From Phallusia mammillata (lineage: Eukaryota; Chordata; Ascidiacea; Phlebobranchia; Ascidiidae), in the NCBI GenBank assembly GCA_003260075.1, contig QLIY01000368.1, forward strand, positions 62,001 through 126,000: a DNA stretch of 64,000 nt. Direction: 5' to 3'. The translations under genes were made by a program, and so were the position numbers. Each line of letters opens with the position of its first letter. Positions within the stretch are counted from its first letter, which is position 1. The notes beneath the pieces were generated by a model. That model saw only the letters and a program-made list of their open reading frames with translations. It did no database searches and was not told the DNA's origin. Shown piece after piece: positions 51,044-63,060 of this stretch.

Positions 51044-52683
51044 ATTACCCATGCTGAAATTGAACTTGTTTTTCAGACATGCTTACCTGTGGACTAATGT
51101 GGAGACCATGAGTGTGCATGTTGGTTGTGTTGGGAAACCTCAGGCTGTTTAGGGGCTCAGTTTTCTCCGGTTCCATGAGATCATTGTACTAAAAAATAAT
51201 TATCAAATGAAAAAGGACAGTGAGCTTATAAAAACTCTTGTAAGTAAGTGCATTCTCATATTAATGGAAATTTTTGTCAACTTTGTATTAGTGAAATTTT
51301 TCCCTTGGTGAGGCACACCCGAATACGTGCTGTAAAAATACCTAACCACCTTACAATTTCCACGTTTGATACCCAATTGAATGCGCATTTTAGAAAACTC
51401 CCTAAAAAGATTGTGGTACTCGTGGTACGCCTAAACATTGATGTTGACATACCATCTGCTTCTTCGGGACATATTCTTTTTTGGCATTAAACTAAACTAA
51501 GCAGATGTATTATATTATCTAACACGGTTCGTGGCGCACATTTGCTACACTTTTTGTCCCAGCACACTATTTTTTACACAAACTTCCCGGTTTACTCTTT
51601 GTAAAAGTCCGTCGAGTACAAGTACATTTAGCCTAAATGAATTTTATTTGTTTTGTCCTGCAATTCTACAGGACGCAACATTTCGGTTGTCTTCAATGCC
51701 TTTTTGATCTTGCTTCGACTATTAACTAGACTATGCTGGCGCTTTAAACACAAAAAGTGGCTATTGAACCGGCCACAGTAGTAGCTAATGATCAGCTGTT
51801 CTGTGTAGGAGTGCCAGGTGAATCGCTAAACGCACAACACGTTTTAAACTCTAATTACTTCAAGTTGGCATGAGAAAATTGAAGCGGGGACTTTGGAATC
51901 CATAACCTAAGGCAAAATTGGATAAAGCAACAAGGTTCGTCTTACGGCATATATCGCATAAAATATCAACAAACCTGCCCGGTGTGCTTTCGGACTCGCA
52001 TAACGCAAGATAAACCAACTAGCGAGAGAAGACGCTACAGCGTTTTAGATTTATATGGGCGGAAAGTTTTCTCGCCAAAATACATTTTTGTAAAGAATTT
52101 AGGCCTAACTTTCGTGACAGGAAATTTTACCAAATCAAGTTTGATGACGTCACGTCGCTTTACGCGCCAAGTGGGACTTGGAATCTCCCCGTTGTAGGTT
52201 CTCCGCTGTAGCGATAACCAGTCAACCGTAAAATCAGCCACCTGCATAGTTAGAGATAGGGACAGGATTCCGTTTGTTGGGACCTCATGACGAGGTTGGC
52301 GCAAAAGTTCACCACCTGGCAAAAAAGTCAGTATTGTTTCAAATTATTGATGTATCTAATTACAGCATTTGGAAGATAGTCATAACCTTTTTGTATGTAA
52401 AAAGATACGTATTCGATTGGAAAGCAGGATTACACATTATGAATAAGGTGTATGTTCAGGGTTTTTATTTAAATATATTTTTTGTAGCTTTTTTGTTTAA
52501 TCGGCGCCTAGACCAAACCATGCAGCTCCTCCAGTTAGCATGATAAAAAATAACTTGTTATTTTTTCGCCAACTTACCTACAAGTTCACATGGTTCTTGG
52601 AAACTACACGACGCCTGAGCATTGGACAAAGTGGGATAAAACGTCCCGATGCAGAAAAATACAATAATAAAATGTTTTGACAT
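45720..52683 (-). CDS. Laccase-like multicopper oxidase (complete copy)
   Basis: Copper enzyme that oxidises substrates while reducing O2 to water; secreted or membrane-bound. Fourteen minus-strand exons: 52683-52578, 52315-52131, 51188-51087, 49561-49430, 49320-49115, 49043-48900, 48651-48450, 48103-47847, 47646-47550, 47338-47227, 47060-46912, 46645-46540, 46039-45850, 45768-45720; 2037 nt, 678 aa, phases all agreeing. Seen: an N-terminal signal peptide ending near SNAQA; RTYNGEIPSPT of the first cupredoxin domain; all four copper motifs, HTHG (122-125), HPHIHG (165-170), HPVHMH (467-472) and HCHLLNHEDRGM (579-590), so both the T1 and the T2/T3 sites look complete. After the third domain comes a Cys-rich extension (601-662), then a short hydrophobic C-terminus that may be a membrane or GPI-type anchor. 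The substrate cannot be read from the sequence. A damaged tandem copy follows at 59161. Confidence 0.93.
49790..50945. repeat. Degenerate tandem repeat array in the oxidase intron 3
   Basis: A unit of roughly 120-150 bases recurs about seven or eight times between exons 3 and 4. Each has CCCATTTTAGGGGGCTA, then a GGGTAAA segment, a GGGCTACA segment, TAAACATAACAATC, and a TCCAATTC/TCCAAGTCC segment. Anchors lie near 49819, 49941, 50058, 50188, 50508, 50630 and 50788. Units have diverged and one interval is longer. The 97-G tract starts in the next unit. Confidence 0.8.
50946..51042. other. 97-base pure G tract
   Basis: Uninterrupted G97 at the right end of the intron 3 repeat array, 45 bases from exon 3. 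It takes the place where the next repeat unit would read AATACCCATTT. Probably assembly or gap-filling artefact at an unresolved repeat. Confidence 0.9.
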
Positions 52684-54167
52684 CTTGTAACAAAGTTACA
52701 AAAAGGACTGAACAATCCTTTAAACTGCGTCGTTAAGACAATTAGATTTTAGAAGAGCTATTATAGGTATAATGAAGATAGCCTAATCTTTTCATAAACT
52801 GTGGCCACATTACTTTAAAAACTATGGGTATTGATTTCTCTTTTTTTTAAATCAACTACAATTCAAGGGGGTCAAAGTTTTAACGAGATAGCCTCCTTAC
52901 AACATTCGCACTTTATAGGGACTAACAAGTTGAAAAGCCATGTCCCACCAAATCTGTTCGATGCAATGGGGTACGACCTTTTAACATTTGTACGAATTCA
53001 TACCGCTACAGTGTTATGAAGTACATGTATGTCTGTATAACTTCGACAAGCTTATTGTTTCACATTTGTTTTTAAATTTTGCGGAATATCGGTTACCCGT
53101 ATCCGGTTCATGGTCGCACTTTGGAGACAATGCCATACGGAATAAAAAAAACTACGGTAAAACCTCTGAGCGTTAATACTTATTGCCAAAAAATGTGTTG
53201 ATTCAAATTTCGCATATGTGTTGTCGTTAGCTCAAGGGTAAGTTTTGCCATAAACGAAAGGTTTAGCTAACCGACTACAAATATAAATCTAATAAAAAAA
53301 ACACCACTTTCTTACTTTTAACCAATCTTTGCAGCCTCGGCAAACCTTCGTTTTACATCACTCCTTATTGACTGCGTCGGGTCGTAAGTTATAAACAAAA
53401 TACACTTGGTTTTGTCGAAGCGCATATTTCTATTTCTAAACTTGTCATTTTGGCTATTGTTTCGTGAATTCGCAAAATCATTGAATTCGAAACATGGAGG
53501 ATTATTAAGGATATACGAAACGAGATTAAATTAGACCTCCGACTCTGACTATAAGATTCCTAAACGTTAGCTTTTACTGCTCATAACGTAAAATAACGAG
53601 TTTCGCTGATCGCGACCTTTACTTATTCACGTCCTTGTGAAAAGTTTATTGTTTCTGAGCCATTGACTTTGACCTGAGCTTTGTTCGTTCTTATCTAAAA
53701 CACACATTAGTTACGCCATCAAACAGTTTATTCAATTATTAATACAAAACCGCGTTAAACATCTGGGACTAGGTTCAAGGACAGTTTTGCATTACAAAAT
53801 GAATAACTTTACTAAAAAACAAATTGCCAGCGAAGTGGAATAAAACTTATTCATTTTATTAATCAGACGTTTCGACAAAAAACATTGTCATCATCAGTGA
53901 ATATAATGTAAAATACAAGCGGAAACAAGCGCGTTTATATACACAGAAAAGTAACGAGAAAAGGTACAATCAACTACGTTACACTGATAAAAGGTTGCAG
54001 ACAAACGAATGAATAACAAGTGATACTAAAATTGCTTTTCACCACCAAGATACCTCTTTGTTTTTCATACGTAAGCAGACGAACTTTGGTCTGATGAATA
54101 TTGTAATCTTATTCTCGTTCAGCTGAACAGGGCTTAATTAACACAAGCTGAGGAGAAAGCCATACAC
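52684..54167. other. Region upstream of the oxidase gene
   Basis: It should contain the oxidase promoter; I see no other gene. The ATG at 52683 is directly preceded on minus by TTTGTTACAAG, which could serve as a splice or trans-splice acceptor. A fragment at 53837-53905 resembles the 3' end of a retroelement (separate entry). Confidence 0.4.
53837..53905 (-). mobile_element. Possible retroelement 3'-end fragment (TCGAAACGTC motif)
   Basis: On minus: CACTGATGATGACAATG, then TGTCGAAACGTCTGATTAATAAA. Sequences of the form CTGATGATGA...CGAAACGTC are common at the 3' ends of Penelope-like and related retroelements in animals. I see no reverse transcriptase next to it, so this is a fragment at most. 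Confidence 0.35.
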
Positions 54168-54902
54168 CAGGGGACGGCAACCCCTGGCACGCGAGGTGGT
54201 TTGTCACGGCACGCCAACCGATTTGCGTGTTTATTTTGAAGTAACAATTTAACCCAGGGGTGTCCAACTCGAACACCCCGCCGTGCCAATTTTGGTTTTT
54301 AAATATACTTGCGTGCTAACGTTTGGCCTTTATTGGCAAATATGAACCCAACTGAATGGTTAGAAAAAAATTATGTCGTCAAATGCGAGTAAACTTGTTT
54401 CTTCTATCCAGAAACCTGTAATTCTGTTTATGCGCCACAAGATACAAATAGTTTGCATCAGGGCTAACGTTTTGTCAAAAAACGAATAATTTAATTAGTG
54501 GGTTGTGTAACTTTACTACTGATAATCTTTATTGAAGTTAGAATAGAGGCCAAGAAGAATCGATAGAAACAGATTTAATTGCGTTAAAATCCTAATGTTT
54601 ACCATCTTATGGTGCAAAAGCTTGTGTGCCATTTTCAAATGCTCTGCGTGCTACTTTTGGCACGCGTACCACGTGTTGGACACCCCTGATTTAACCTGTT
54701 ACACTGCTTGTTTATAGCTTTTATCGTGTCGTTGTCTTAAAATTCAGCCTTACATGCACAAAACACTCTGCTTTCTCTTTATTATTGATATCTGCTGGCA
54801 CGAACCACTATTATTCAGAAAAAACATTGGCACACGAGGTCATTAACACATGGAAATAACAAGTAAATTAGCACGCGTCGCCTAAAAGGTTGCCGACCCC
54901 TG
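54168..54902. mobile_element. hAT-type element (735 bp), host of a nested insertion
   Basis: Terminal inverted repeats CAGGGGACGGCAACC (left) and CAGGGGTCGGCAACC (right, inverted), one mismatch. A perfect 8-bp TSD CCATACAC lies at 54160-54167 and 54903-54910. Once the inner element at 54255-54688 and its duplicated site are removed, the host is about 290 bp and has no coding capacity. Confidence 0.92.
54255..54688. mobile_element. hAT-type MITE (434 bp) nested inside the element at 54168
   Basis: Terminal inverted repeats CAGGGGTGTCCAAC at both ends. A perfect TSD ATTTAACC lies at 54247-54254 and 54689-54696, inside the older element. A partial inverted relative lies at 55985-56275. Confidence 0.92.
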
Positions 54903-55129
54903 CCATACACCTATATAAATCCCAAATGCTGTTTAACATGTTTTAAAATAATGGTATAAACAACGCCTTATTGAGTCTTTGTGCTATATGTTTAAAACAG
55001 ACATTTTTCAAAATTCTTGGATGGGGAATTGGCCTAATCCAGAACTATCAAACTCATTCAGTTTTGCGAGTTATCACTCATCCAGATTTGACGCTTGACT
55101 GACAAGTAAACAATCACTTATATATTTCG

Positions 55130-55380
55130 GTATTATTATTTTCATTATAGGCTACTATTTCTCTCTACTTGGAAACTTTTAGGGTTAGAGTAAAAGAAGA
55201 AAAATATAAGTGATTACATAAAAATGAACCAAGCAAACAATTGTATCAAAACCGTTGAAACTGGTTGTAGGCTACGTTATTTTTTACAAAATATGAATTC
55301 CACAGAAACTTGTGGTTAGGGCGTGCACCAGTGGCATAATGTTAAAAAAGGGCGGAAAAAAGGTGGAGCCACTAACGTGA
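55130..55380. repeat. Segmental duplication block matching 44940-45180
   Basis: It shares TACTATTTCTCTCTACT, AAGTGATTAC, CAAACAATTGTATCAAAAC and AGTGGCATAAT with the region downstream of the first oxidase copy, in the same order. It is the left part of the tandem duplication, later broken up by hAT-type insertions. Confidence 0.75.
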
Positions 55381-55524
55381 GAACTCACAGTTCTGTATGT
55401 TAAACTTTGCCCCCAACCTTACCCCAGTTTCACTGAAAATTTTAAAAACTGCGCCAGAAATTAGCAAACTGGCTACTTTTGGTTCCTGCGTTATAAGCTT
55501 TACCGTGTAAACAAATTACTAAAG

Positions 55525-56275
55525 CAGTGCTTTTCAACCGGGTGCATCGTACACCCCAGGCAGGGCTGCCACTGAGAATTTTAAGATATCCCAAGGTTTG
55601 TCTGAAAATCCCAAGATAACCAAAAAATGGCAAATACACAGTTAAAACCTTTGATCAAGTTTAGGCCGTTGCAAGACTTTGCAAGCGGACATTAAACACG
55701 GCTTAGGAATCGTTAATGCAAACCTACATAACAACATCTAAAAGCGGCTATATATATAAGCACATTGTATTGTTTAATGTTGGCCCAAGGAATTTATTTC
55801 ACCAAAAAATTTACAATTATTATTATTTTAGAAAGTTATTGCGCTAAATAATATTAAAACGTGAGTGTTTCGAAACAATTGTAATTGTTGCGTTTCAATC
55901 GATGTCTGTTCAATTAATGACGTGACTACAAACGCACTTGTATTGAGTTGGATATACGTTTTGAAACCGACGTAACTTGAACAAAGATCCGATATCGACG
56001 TCACATAGAGTACTCTACGTCTGTGCCCCTTTCAAACTGTTTGTATCTTGTGTCGCATAAACACAATAAAAAGGTTTCTGGTGTATCATAAACACGTTTA
56101 CTCGCATTTGACGATGTATTTTTTTTCTTACCATTTAATAGGCCAAATATTAACATTCAGTCTGTACCGTTAAGACGTTTAAGACATGGTTTGGAAAAAA
56201 GTGCCAAACGTTAGCACGCGAGTATATTTTAAAACCAAAATTGGCACGGCGGTGTACTTGAGTTGGACACCCCTG
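55525..56275. mobile_element. Broken hAT-type fragments between duplication blocks
   Basis: Two pieces are visible. At 55525 the sequence CAGTGCTTTTCAACC resembles the left end of the element at 56560, with no right end. From about 55985 to 56275 the sequence, read on minus, follows the first 280 bases of the element at 54255 and ends at its terminal repeat GTTGGACACCCCTG; the other end is lost. Confidence 0.7.
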
Positions 56276-56559
56276 ATTTAAGTGATCAAAACACTCTACG
56301 TTACACTTTAGGATTTGTAGATGTTTTTTTGCGGTTATTGGCAGGAAACTAATAGGTACATTACTCGCTTAACTTGGATGTAACACCTATGAAAGTTACT
56401 TCACAAATCGTCCATCTAGTTGTGGAGTTATAATGTCACAATACGTTAGTGATGTAATCACAGCAGCGTATTACTGGTTAGTGGAAGGAAAAGTGTACCT
56501 CGTGCTGGGTAGCGTTATTATTTCGTAAGAAGTAGTGTGTTTCAAAAGGTAACATAACA

Positions 56560-57059
56560 CAGTGCTCTTCAACCTTTTATGGTTTGGTGAACCCTTAAAG
56601 TTGTTGTGATGCACACTGTTGTGATGCAACTCATGCACACTGTTTACTTAAAAGGTGAGATAAAAAGCGATACGAAAAATCATTATGCATATCGTCATGT
56701 CAATTAAACCGAGGGGAGCTGCCGAAGTTTTACACACTGTCAGTGAGAGTTCGATTCATTTGCTACCAACATGCCTAGCATATGTTCGAAAATTTTCTAT
56801 GAAACATCAGCAAAAAAGCCAACACTCGATTTCCCGAATGTAACACACACTATCAAACTTGACACGAGAAAATAATACTGAAAAAGTTTACCTGCGTTAT
56901 ACATCAGTTGAAACCTACATCTTTTTCTAATAAAGTCAAAATATTGTGTCCAATATTAATGGTTCTTTAAAAGTTTGTGATGCACCCTTGTACTGGTGCA
57001 CCCCATGCATATATTGGTGCACCCTAGGGTGCACCGTGTACACCAGTTGAAGAGCACTG
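56560..57059. mobile_element. Complete hAT-type MITE (500 bp)
   Basis: Terminal inverted repeats CAGTGCTCTTCAAC at both ends, with a perfect 8-bp TSD ACATAACA at 56552-56559 and 57060-57067. Internal repeats of GGTGCACCC lie near the right end. No coding capacity. Confidence 0.93.
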
Positions 57060-57067
57060 ACATAACA

Positions 57068-58608
57068 CACCAAACGCAAACGTAGCTTGTAATACCTACA
57101 CAGGAATCTGCAAATTTATTTTACGTGTTCAAGTTTGCAAAAGTATCGAATCGGCATTGCAGTTTCGACACGGAATTCGCGCACATGGGTGGCCGCTGCA
57201 ATTATATTTTCCGCGCATTAAAAAATGAACAATATAATCCCCAAGTGCCAATTAACATCCAGAATAAATGAAAACGTCAAAATTGGCATTATTACGTCAA
57301 AAGTTTTGTTTAGACTTTGCTCTGGAGCAAACTTGACGAAAATCACTGTAGCGAGTGGCGCAAAATGGTTTTTCCCTATGCGTTGTTTAAAAACAAAGGA
57401 TTTCGTGTAGCTTGCTTTGTACGTGCTCGAAATATACCGACCATTTGAAAGAGCGCATGTAAATGAAAGAAACGCATATCTGTAATGCACGAATATAAAT
57501 GCGACCAAACAATTTCTGGCGTGGCAGCATGGCTATTTTCTAATGGCTACCAGTACCACCCCAGAGATTTTTAGTGGGGAGGCACGCCACCCCTGTCACC
57601 CGGGGAATCGACGCCTATGTAGCACCATAATATGCAACACACCTATGAGCAAGTATCACAACAGCCAAGTTTGCGTTTGAAAGTATAGTGTACAGTACAT
57701 GGTACAAGTACAACTGTACCTGAAGTGTACTTAGCTTGTGGACTACAAAATTTTATTAATGGCGTCAATATTTTGTATTTCTCTTGTTAGTCATGGTTAT
57801 TTTTGCATTAAAAAGTTAATTATTGGGGGTGTACGATTTGTGAGTAAACATTAAAAGAATGTACCATTTCAAAAACGGTTGACAATAAAGCACTGATCTC
57901 AAGTTACAAATTAAGTAGATTAATATAAATCTGTATTTGGATGTTTTTTCCATGCTTTTTGTGATGACTGTTTATTTATACCACATTGGTATGGGTATGG
58001 TAAAACTCCTGCCTATAATTGAGATTCCTCCACTGTCAAGTCGAGTTTTACAGACATTTATGCTTTTATTACCAATTTTTATTGTAATTGACATATATTG
58101 TCACAAAGGCCTAAATTATTTTTTGGTCACACATATCTAATTTTGTTCTCGGGAAAAAAACTGATGCTTGAGATAATCGTTGAAAGATAAGTTAAAGAAA
58201 CACTATTTTAGCGTTTCACAAAATGCATAAAATGGTCCAAATACTGTTTGTTACATCACAAATAATACAAAAAGTATCAATATCTTTGTTATTGTGCGCG
58301 AATTTACGCCTTTCTATTGTTAATTGTGATGAAATGAACAAGGTTTGCTAATGGAGAAGATTTCATAGTTTTTAACACAATTTTTATTGTTTGACGGTAG
58401 CACCACTGACTCTGAATTAGACTGTACTGTTCTTGGTTCAACAAAAGCGCTTTGCAGACACGTTTGGAGGGCCTTGTAATGTATGTGGCCCTTGGCTGAT
58501 TTTTTTTAAATTTCACCCGGCCTGCTGTGAAAAAAGTTTGGTGACCCCTGGTTTAAACAGAGACAAATTAATCTGTTAAAAATATTATTTTTTGTCAATG
58601 GTTACGAT
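57068..58608. other. Intergenic stretch with duplication remnant and one hAT end
   Basis: I see no gene. About 57930-58140 matches 45400-45600 downstream of the first oxidase copy. At 58536-58551 AGTTTGGTGACCCCTG is a typical hAT right terminus; the matching left terminus is absent, so the block of roughly 58441-58551 is a truncated element. Confidence 0.6.
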
Positions 58609-59089
58609 TAGAAATGTACCGAATATTCGGTTTGCCGAATTTATTCGGCCGAATCGGCCATTTTTGCAAAGATTCGGTTTCGGCCGAATAATTTGTTGCG
58701 ATTCGGCCGAAACCGAATCTTTTACGAGCACTCATTTAAAGCGTTAAACGTGTCCTTTCTTCTTAGTGCCAACAAAAATCGCGTCAGTCATTATATTTTT
58801 TAACATATTGACGCTTTTCCCACTGCAGACAAAAATCAGTAATTCATTGTTGGGTTGGCAATCATGCTTGAGGCAATGTTAAACACCACAGAACTAAAAT
58901 GCAGACGAAACACAACCATTCTGCACTAAGTGTCAAGTAGATAAACTTATGTTTTCATGTCATACGCATAGCGTACGACTTTGCGTGACGTCATAAATGA
59001 TTAGGTTGATTCGGCCGAATTTATTCGGCAAAACCGCCGAATATTCGGTTTCGGCCGAATCGAAATTTCGCCGATTCGGTACATCACTA
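58609..59089. mobile_element. hAT-like element (481 bp) rich in TTCGG palindromes
   Basis: The ends TAGAAATGTACCGAAT and, inverted, TAGTGATGTACCGAAT form a terminal inverted repeat. Flanks GTTACGAT (58601-58608) and GTTACAAT (59090-59097) are an 8-bp TSD with one mismatch. Both subterminal regions are packed with ATTCGGCCGAAT-type palindromes that could fold into hairpins. It was inserted into the duplicated oxidase 3' region, so it postdates the duplication. Confidence 0.88.
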
Positions 59090-60137
59090 GTTACAATGTC
59101 ATTCAAGTGTAATTGCAGGCAGTTAAAGGGAGATAATTTCTGTCTTCCGAAAAATAATAGCTAACAAACTTTCACCAGCGGCATAAGTCTGCAAAAAATG
59201 ACAAAAATTCCAAATCTAGGTAGTGATCTAAAATTTAATGACATTAGTCAACTTTAATTGGAATCAATATATGTAACTTTATAACACTTACTTGTTGGCA
59301 TATATTGCCAACCATCACAATGGTTAAGGATCAACATTTGGGTCAAATCTCGGGTTGCTCATGCTGGCCACTTTCTCATTTAAACATTCAGTCACATTTT
59401 TGTTAAATGGAAATGGATCACACTCCATACATGTGCCAGGGTATGCATTGCCGGATGGAACTTCTGCACTTAAGTCATCACCTTAAATAAACAGTATGTT
59501 GGTTAAAACTGCATACTTGCACCTTATATGAGTCTTTAGTAAAAAAACTAAAAATAATTTTGTAAAACAGAAAAGTAACTACCTACTAGGCATTGTTTCA
59601 TGCTTATAAAGTTAATAGTTTGCTTTATCATTGTTATCTGTTAATGCTACTACATATGACAAATACCAGTTTGTTCATTGAATGTTTAAATATTTAACAT
59701 TTACTATTTTTTGCATTGTTGACAATTTTGAAAACAGCATGTGCTTACTATTATATTGAATGTACAGTTTCATGGTTTAGATAAGAACACTTATTCCTCT
59801 CAAACACATACAGTTTTGTTTTACTGTCTGACAACAAGTTAGAAGTAAGCTAAAATCACCCAATTCACACAGTGTAAAATAGTAGCAGGCAGGCAATGTA
59901 ATAAAAACATTCCGCTTCAGGAGATTGGTATTGTTTAAACAAATTTTCATACCTTCTGGCACAATTTCTACTGACATCATCATTCCACGATCTTCATGAT
60001 TTAACAAATGACAATGAATCAACAAGAGTCCTGTAAATTTGTGTGGCATGAAACGAATCTGAAATTAATTTGCTGATTTGAAATAAATTTTGAAATTTTC
60101 GCAAACAAATCAAATTTTCTTGTTACAATGTACATAT

Positions 60138-60197
<60 letters not shown>
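60138..60197. other. 60-base pure G tract in an intron of the second oxidase copy
   Basis: Aligned to the first copy, the tract takes the place of only about 15 bases between TTGTTACAATGTA and AACAGATGAG. It is probably an artefact. Confidence 0.9.
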
Positions 60198-60201
<4 letters not shown>

Positions 60202-61217
60202 CCAATAAACAGATGAGTTTTAAAATTTGCTAAAATTAGTAAAAACTCGCAATTAATGCATATAACATTAACAATACTTCATTATTTTGTCAGTGCTTAA
60301 AATAAACTGTGTTGGATGTTTGTTGAATCTTTCCCTAAGGCTGGATCACAGTGCAAAGTTACATAAGGTACAATTATACTTCATTATGTAAATATGACCT
60401 ACAGAAATGTTTGAAAGCGGAGGGACCAACAAATTGTCACAAAACTCTCCTGCTTCACCATAACCCAATGTTCCACTCCCTCCAGCCAACCAACGATCAT
60501 TGTGTCCAAGATATTTCAGAGGGTCATTGGGAATTGTAAGTTCATTGTTTGCTGCAACGCATTATATATGTCTATGGGTTCACAACATAGCACCAATATA
60601 ACCAACTGTTTTTTATGCTTCAAAAACAATCTGTTTTTCATGCATTATTGTTTTTTACGTTTTTATTCATTACACTTGCGTTTAAAGTCACCTGAATATT
60701 CGCTATGTTGATAAAAACATACTTCATTGTTTTGACTGTAGAACATAAAATCTGATCCAGAGTTTATCCCATAAGGCCCTGTGTAATCTGTTTATTCAAC
60801 AACCTATTTTAAAAATAGATGATTAAATGTAACTAATTTATTAAATGTTTTGGGGCTTTATGAAAGGGTTTGTTAGGTGTTTTGGTGCTTGGTGAAAGGC
60901 CAACCATTTTTAACTACTTTGTTACTGACAAAAGAATTGTTATTCTGTTAAATAATATTTTGTGAATTTCAATGCATAATGTTTATTTTGTTTCAGCTTA
61001 CTTCGGCGACATATTCACTATATACAAATCCAACAGCCAGAAATTTACAAATATTGCATTTGGGTTGGTCATTTGCAAAAGATCATTTTAGCATCATACC
61101 TGGAAATGATTTACATGTAGATGCATTGGATGGTTTGTGGTGGGTGAGGTGTTAACCAAATACCACTCCTGCAGTTTGCCAACTTCAATTTTGTATTTAA
61201 ATAACATGATTGGTTCC

Positions 61218-61353
61218 GGGGGGGGGGCCTAGTTACAATGTCATTCAAGTGTAATTGCAGGCAGTTAAAGGGAGATAATTTCTGTCGTCCGAAAAATAAT
61301 AGCCAACAAACTTTCACCAGCGTGCAGTTTGCCAACTTCAATTTTGTATTTAA
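61218..61353. repeat. 10-G tract followed by a misplaced 3'-end segment and repeated exon 9 start
   Basis: After G10 (61218-61227) comes about 95 bases nearly identical to 59088-59181, the 3' end of the gene, including the last bases of the hAT element there. It runs straight into a second partial copy of exon 9 (61324-61353). No natural gene order gives this, so it looks like a chimeric assembly join. Confidence 0.8.
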
Positions 61354-62970
61354 ATAACATGATTGGTTCCAGCATGACATGTCACTGAACTGACATGAAA
61401 TCGAAACGCATTAATGGGTAAAATCAAACTTACACAGATAATTTTATTCTCCCATATTAACAATGCAGTTGAAAAAATGGGTGCATCACTGGATATGTTC
61501 ATTGTTTAAATGCTTTTTTTCCGTTACAGCAAACAAAAAAACAACAACCTTTTACCTGTATGTTATGTCAGCTGGAAATTTTTCCCTATTAAGGGCTGTT
61601 ATTGGGCTTAATTCCACCACAAATCGGCCATTCACTTCTTCTTGAGATGCAGACATGAAATTACCTACATAATCTGGTCTTTTTGGTAGGATGGTTTCAA
61701 ATGGATCTGGAGCTACACTCTCCCCAATCACTTTGATGGTAAGTAGTGTGACTGTATATCTACCAAGTGACATGTCATCTACTGAGACTACCAAGTGACA
61801 TGTCACTGCTTGGGTTTGAACGAAGCTGCAATTGTGTTTTTATGTGTTACTTGTCATAAAAAAAAAAACAATAAAAAGATGCAATTAAAGTTGAGCCAGC
61901 TGTTGCATTAGATTATTGGTACTATATTTCAATATCATTTTATCCCATATATTGTGAAACAACCATTCTTTTTTGAATGATGACAAACAGTAGCACAGTA
62001 TTAAAAAAAATTGGTTGTTGGCAACATTTATGACATTTTAATATATTTTTGAAAGAAACATTTTTGTTGTTGATAAATCTAGGTTTGTCCAGCATAAAAT
62101 CTTCTATGATAACAGTTTTCAACAGAAAAGGTACATATGGCTTTATTTTGCAAAAAGCATTCAATGCTTACAAGGTATGTTCCTGGTGATGAACAGGTGA
62201 TCTGCCAATCAACTCGAGTTGATGGAGCTAACAAACTTTTGCCTTCTTTCATTAAGCGAGCTTCATCTAAATATACCCCATCTATTGCAATTTCACGGAT
62301 GTCACAGGCAGATACACCATTGGTATCAACAACTTCAATCTCCAATGATGGACCTCTGCCAGCATCCAGTAATCTAAAATGTAAATGGTAAGCTCAAAAC
62401 CTGACTGATTACACAAACACATGTAGTTTAACTGCACAATCTTTTTGGTCTTATTTTTAAATGATCAAATTAGAATTTATTGTCTGTAGTGGGCAAGGGT
62501 AAATAAATTTTCAGTTCCAAGTCTGCTTTCTGAACTTTGGTCAATAACTATCAAAATGTTTAAAAATGAAGGTATTTTATGTTTTTTGGGAGTTTGAAAA
62601 TTTTTCAAAAAATTTGCTCAGCCTAAATCGTTTCAGCTGGCCAGTCATTATGTTCAATGTTGGTTTAAGTTGTCCATTAGTTGTAAAGTAGCTGATTCCA
62701 TTTGCGTCGTCGCTAATCCAATCCTTGAAAGTTTTTCCAGTTGATGCCACTATGTAGTTGGCAAGGCTAAATAAAGAGGTTGGTTGGTATGTATTTTATG
62801 AAGAAGAGTAATTAAAAAGCTTTAAAATGTATGCTTACTTGTCAATGCCATCTTCAATGTCATCTTGCATTGATGCAAATTTGTATGCATTCTTCACATT
62901 TGAGTACAGTAAAGTGGGTTGAAAAATAAGCTGTATATCATGTTCGCAATTAAATGGACAAGAAACAGAT

Positions 62971-63059
<89 letters not shown>
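62971..63059. other. 89-base pure G tract inside exon 5 of the second oxidase copy
   Basis: The flanks AAGAAAC.GAT and TGCCATCCCACTGTGAAG match the first copy, where 54 coding bases lie between them. The G tract therefore masks exon sequence and should not be translated. Confidence 0.9.

Positions 63060-63060
<1 letters not shown>

Noticed and set aside
50906..51097. Open frame with a long poly-Gly run
   Set aside because: It is a translation of the 97-base G tract, which is an artefact.
61111..61380. 89-aa minus frame with two copies of NQSCYLNTKLKLANC
   Set aside because: The internal repeat comes from the duplicated exon 9 start at the G10 join, read in the wrong frame.
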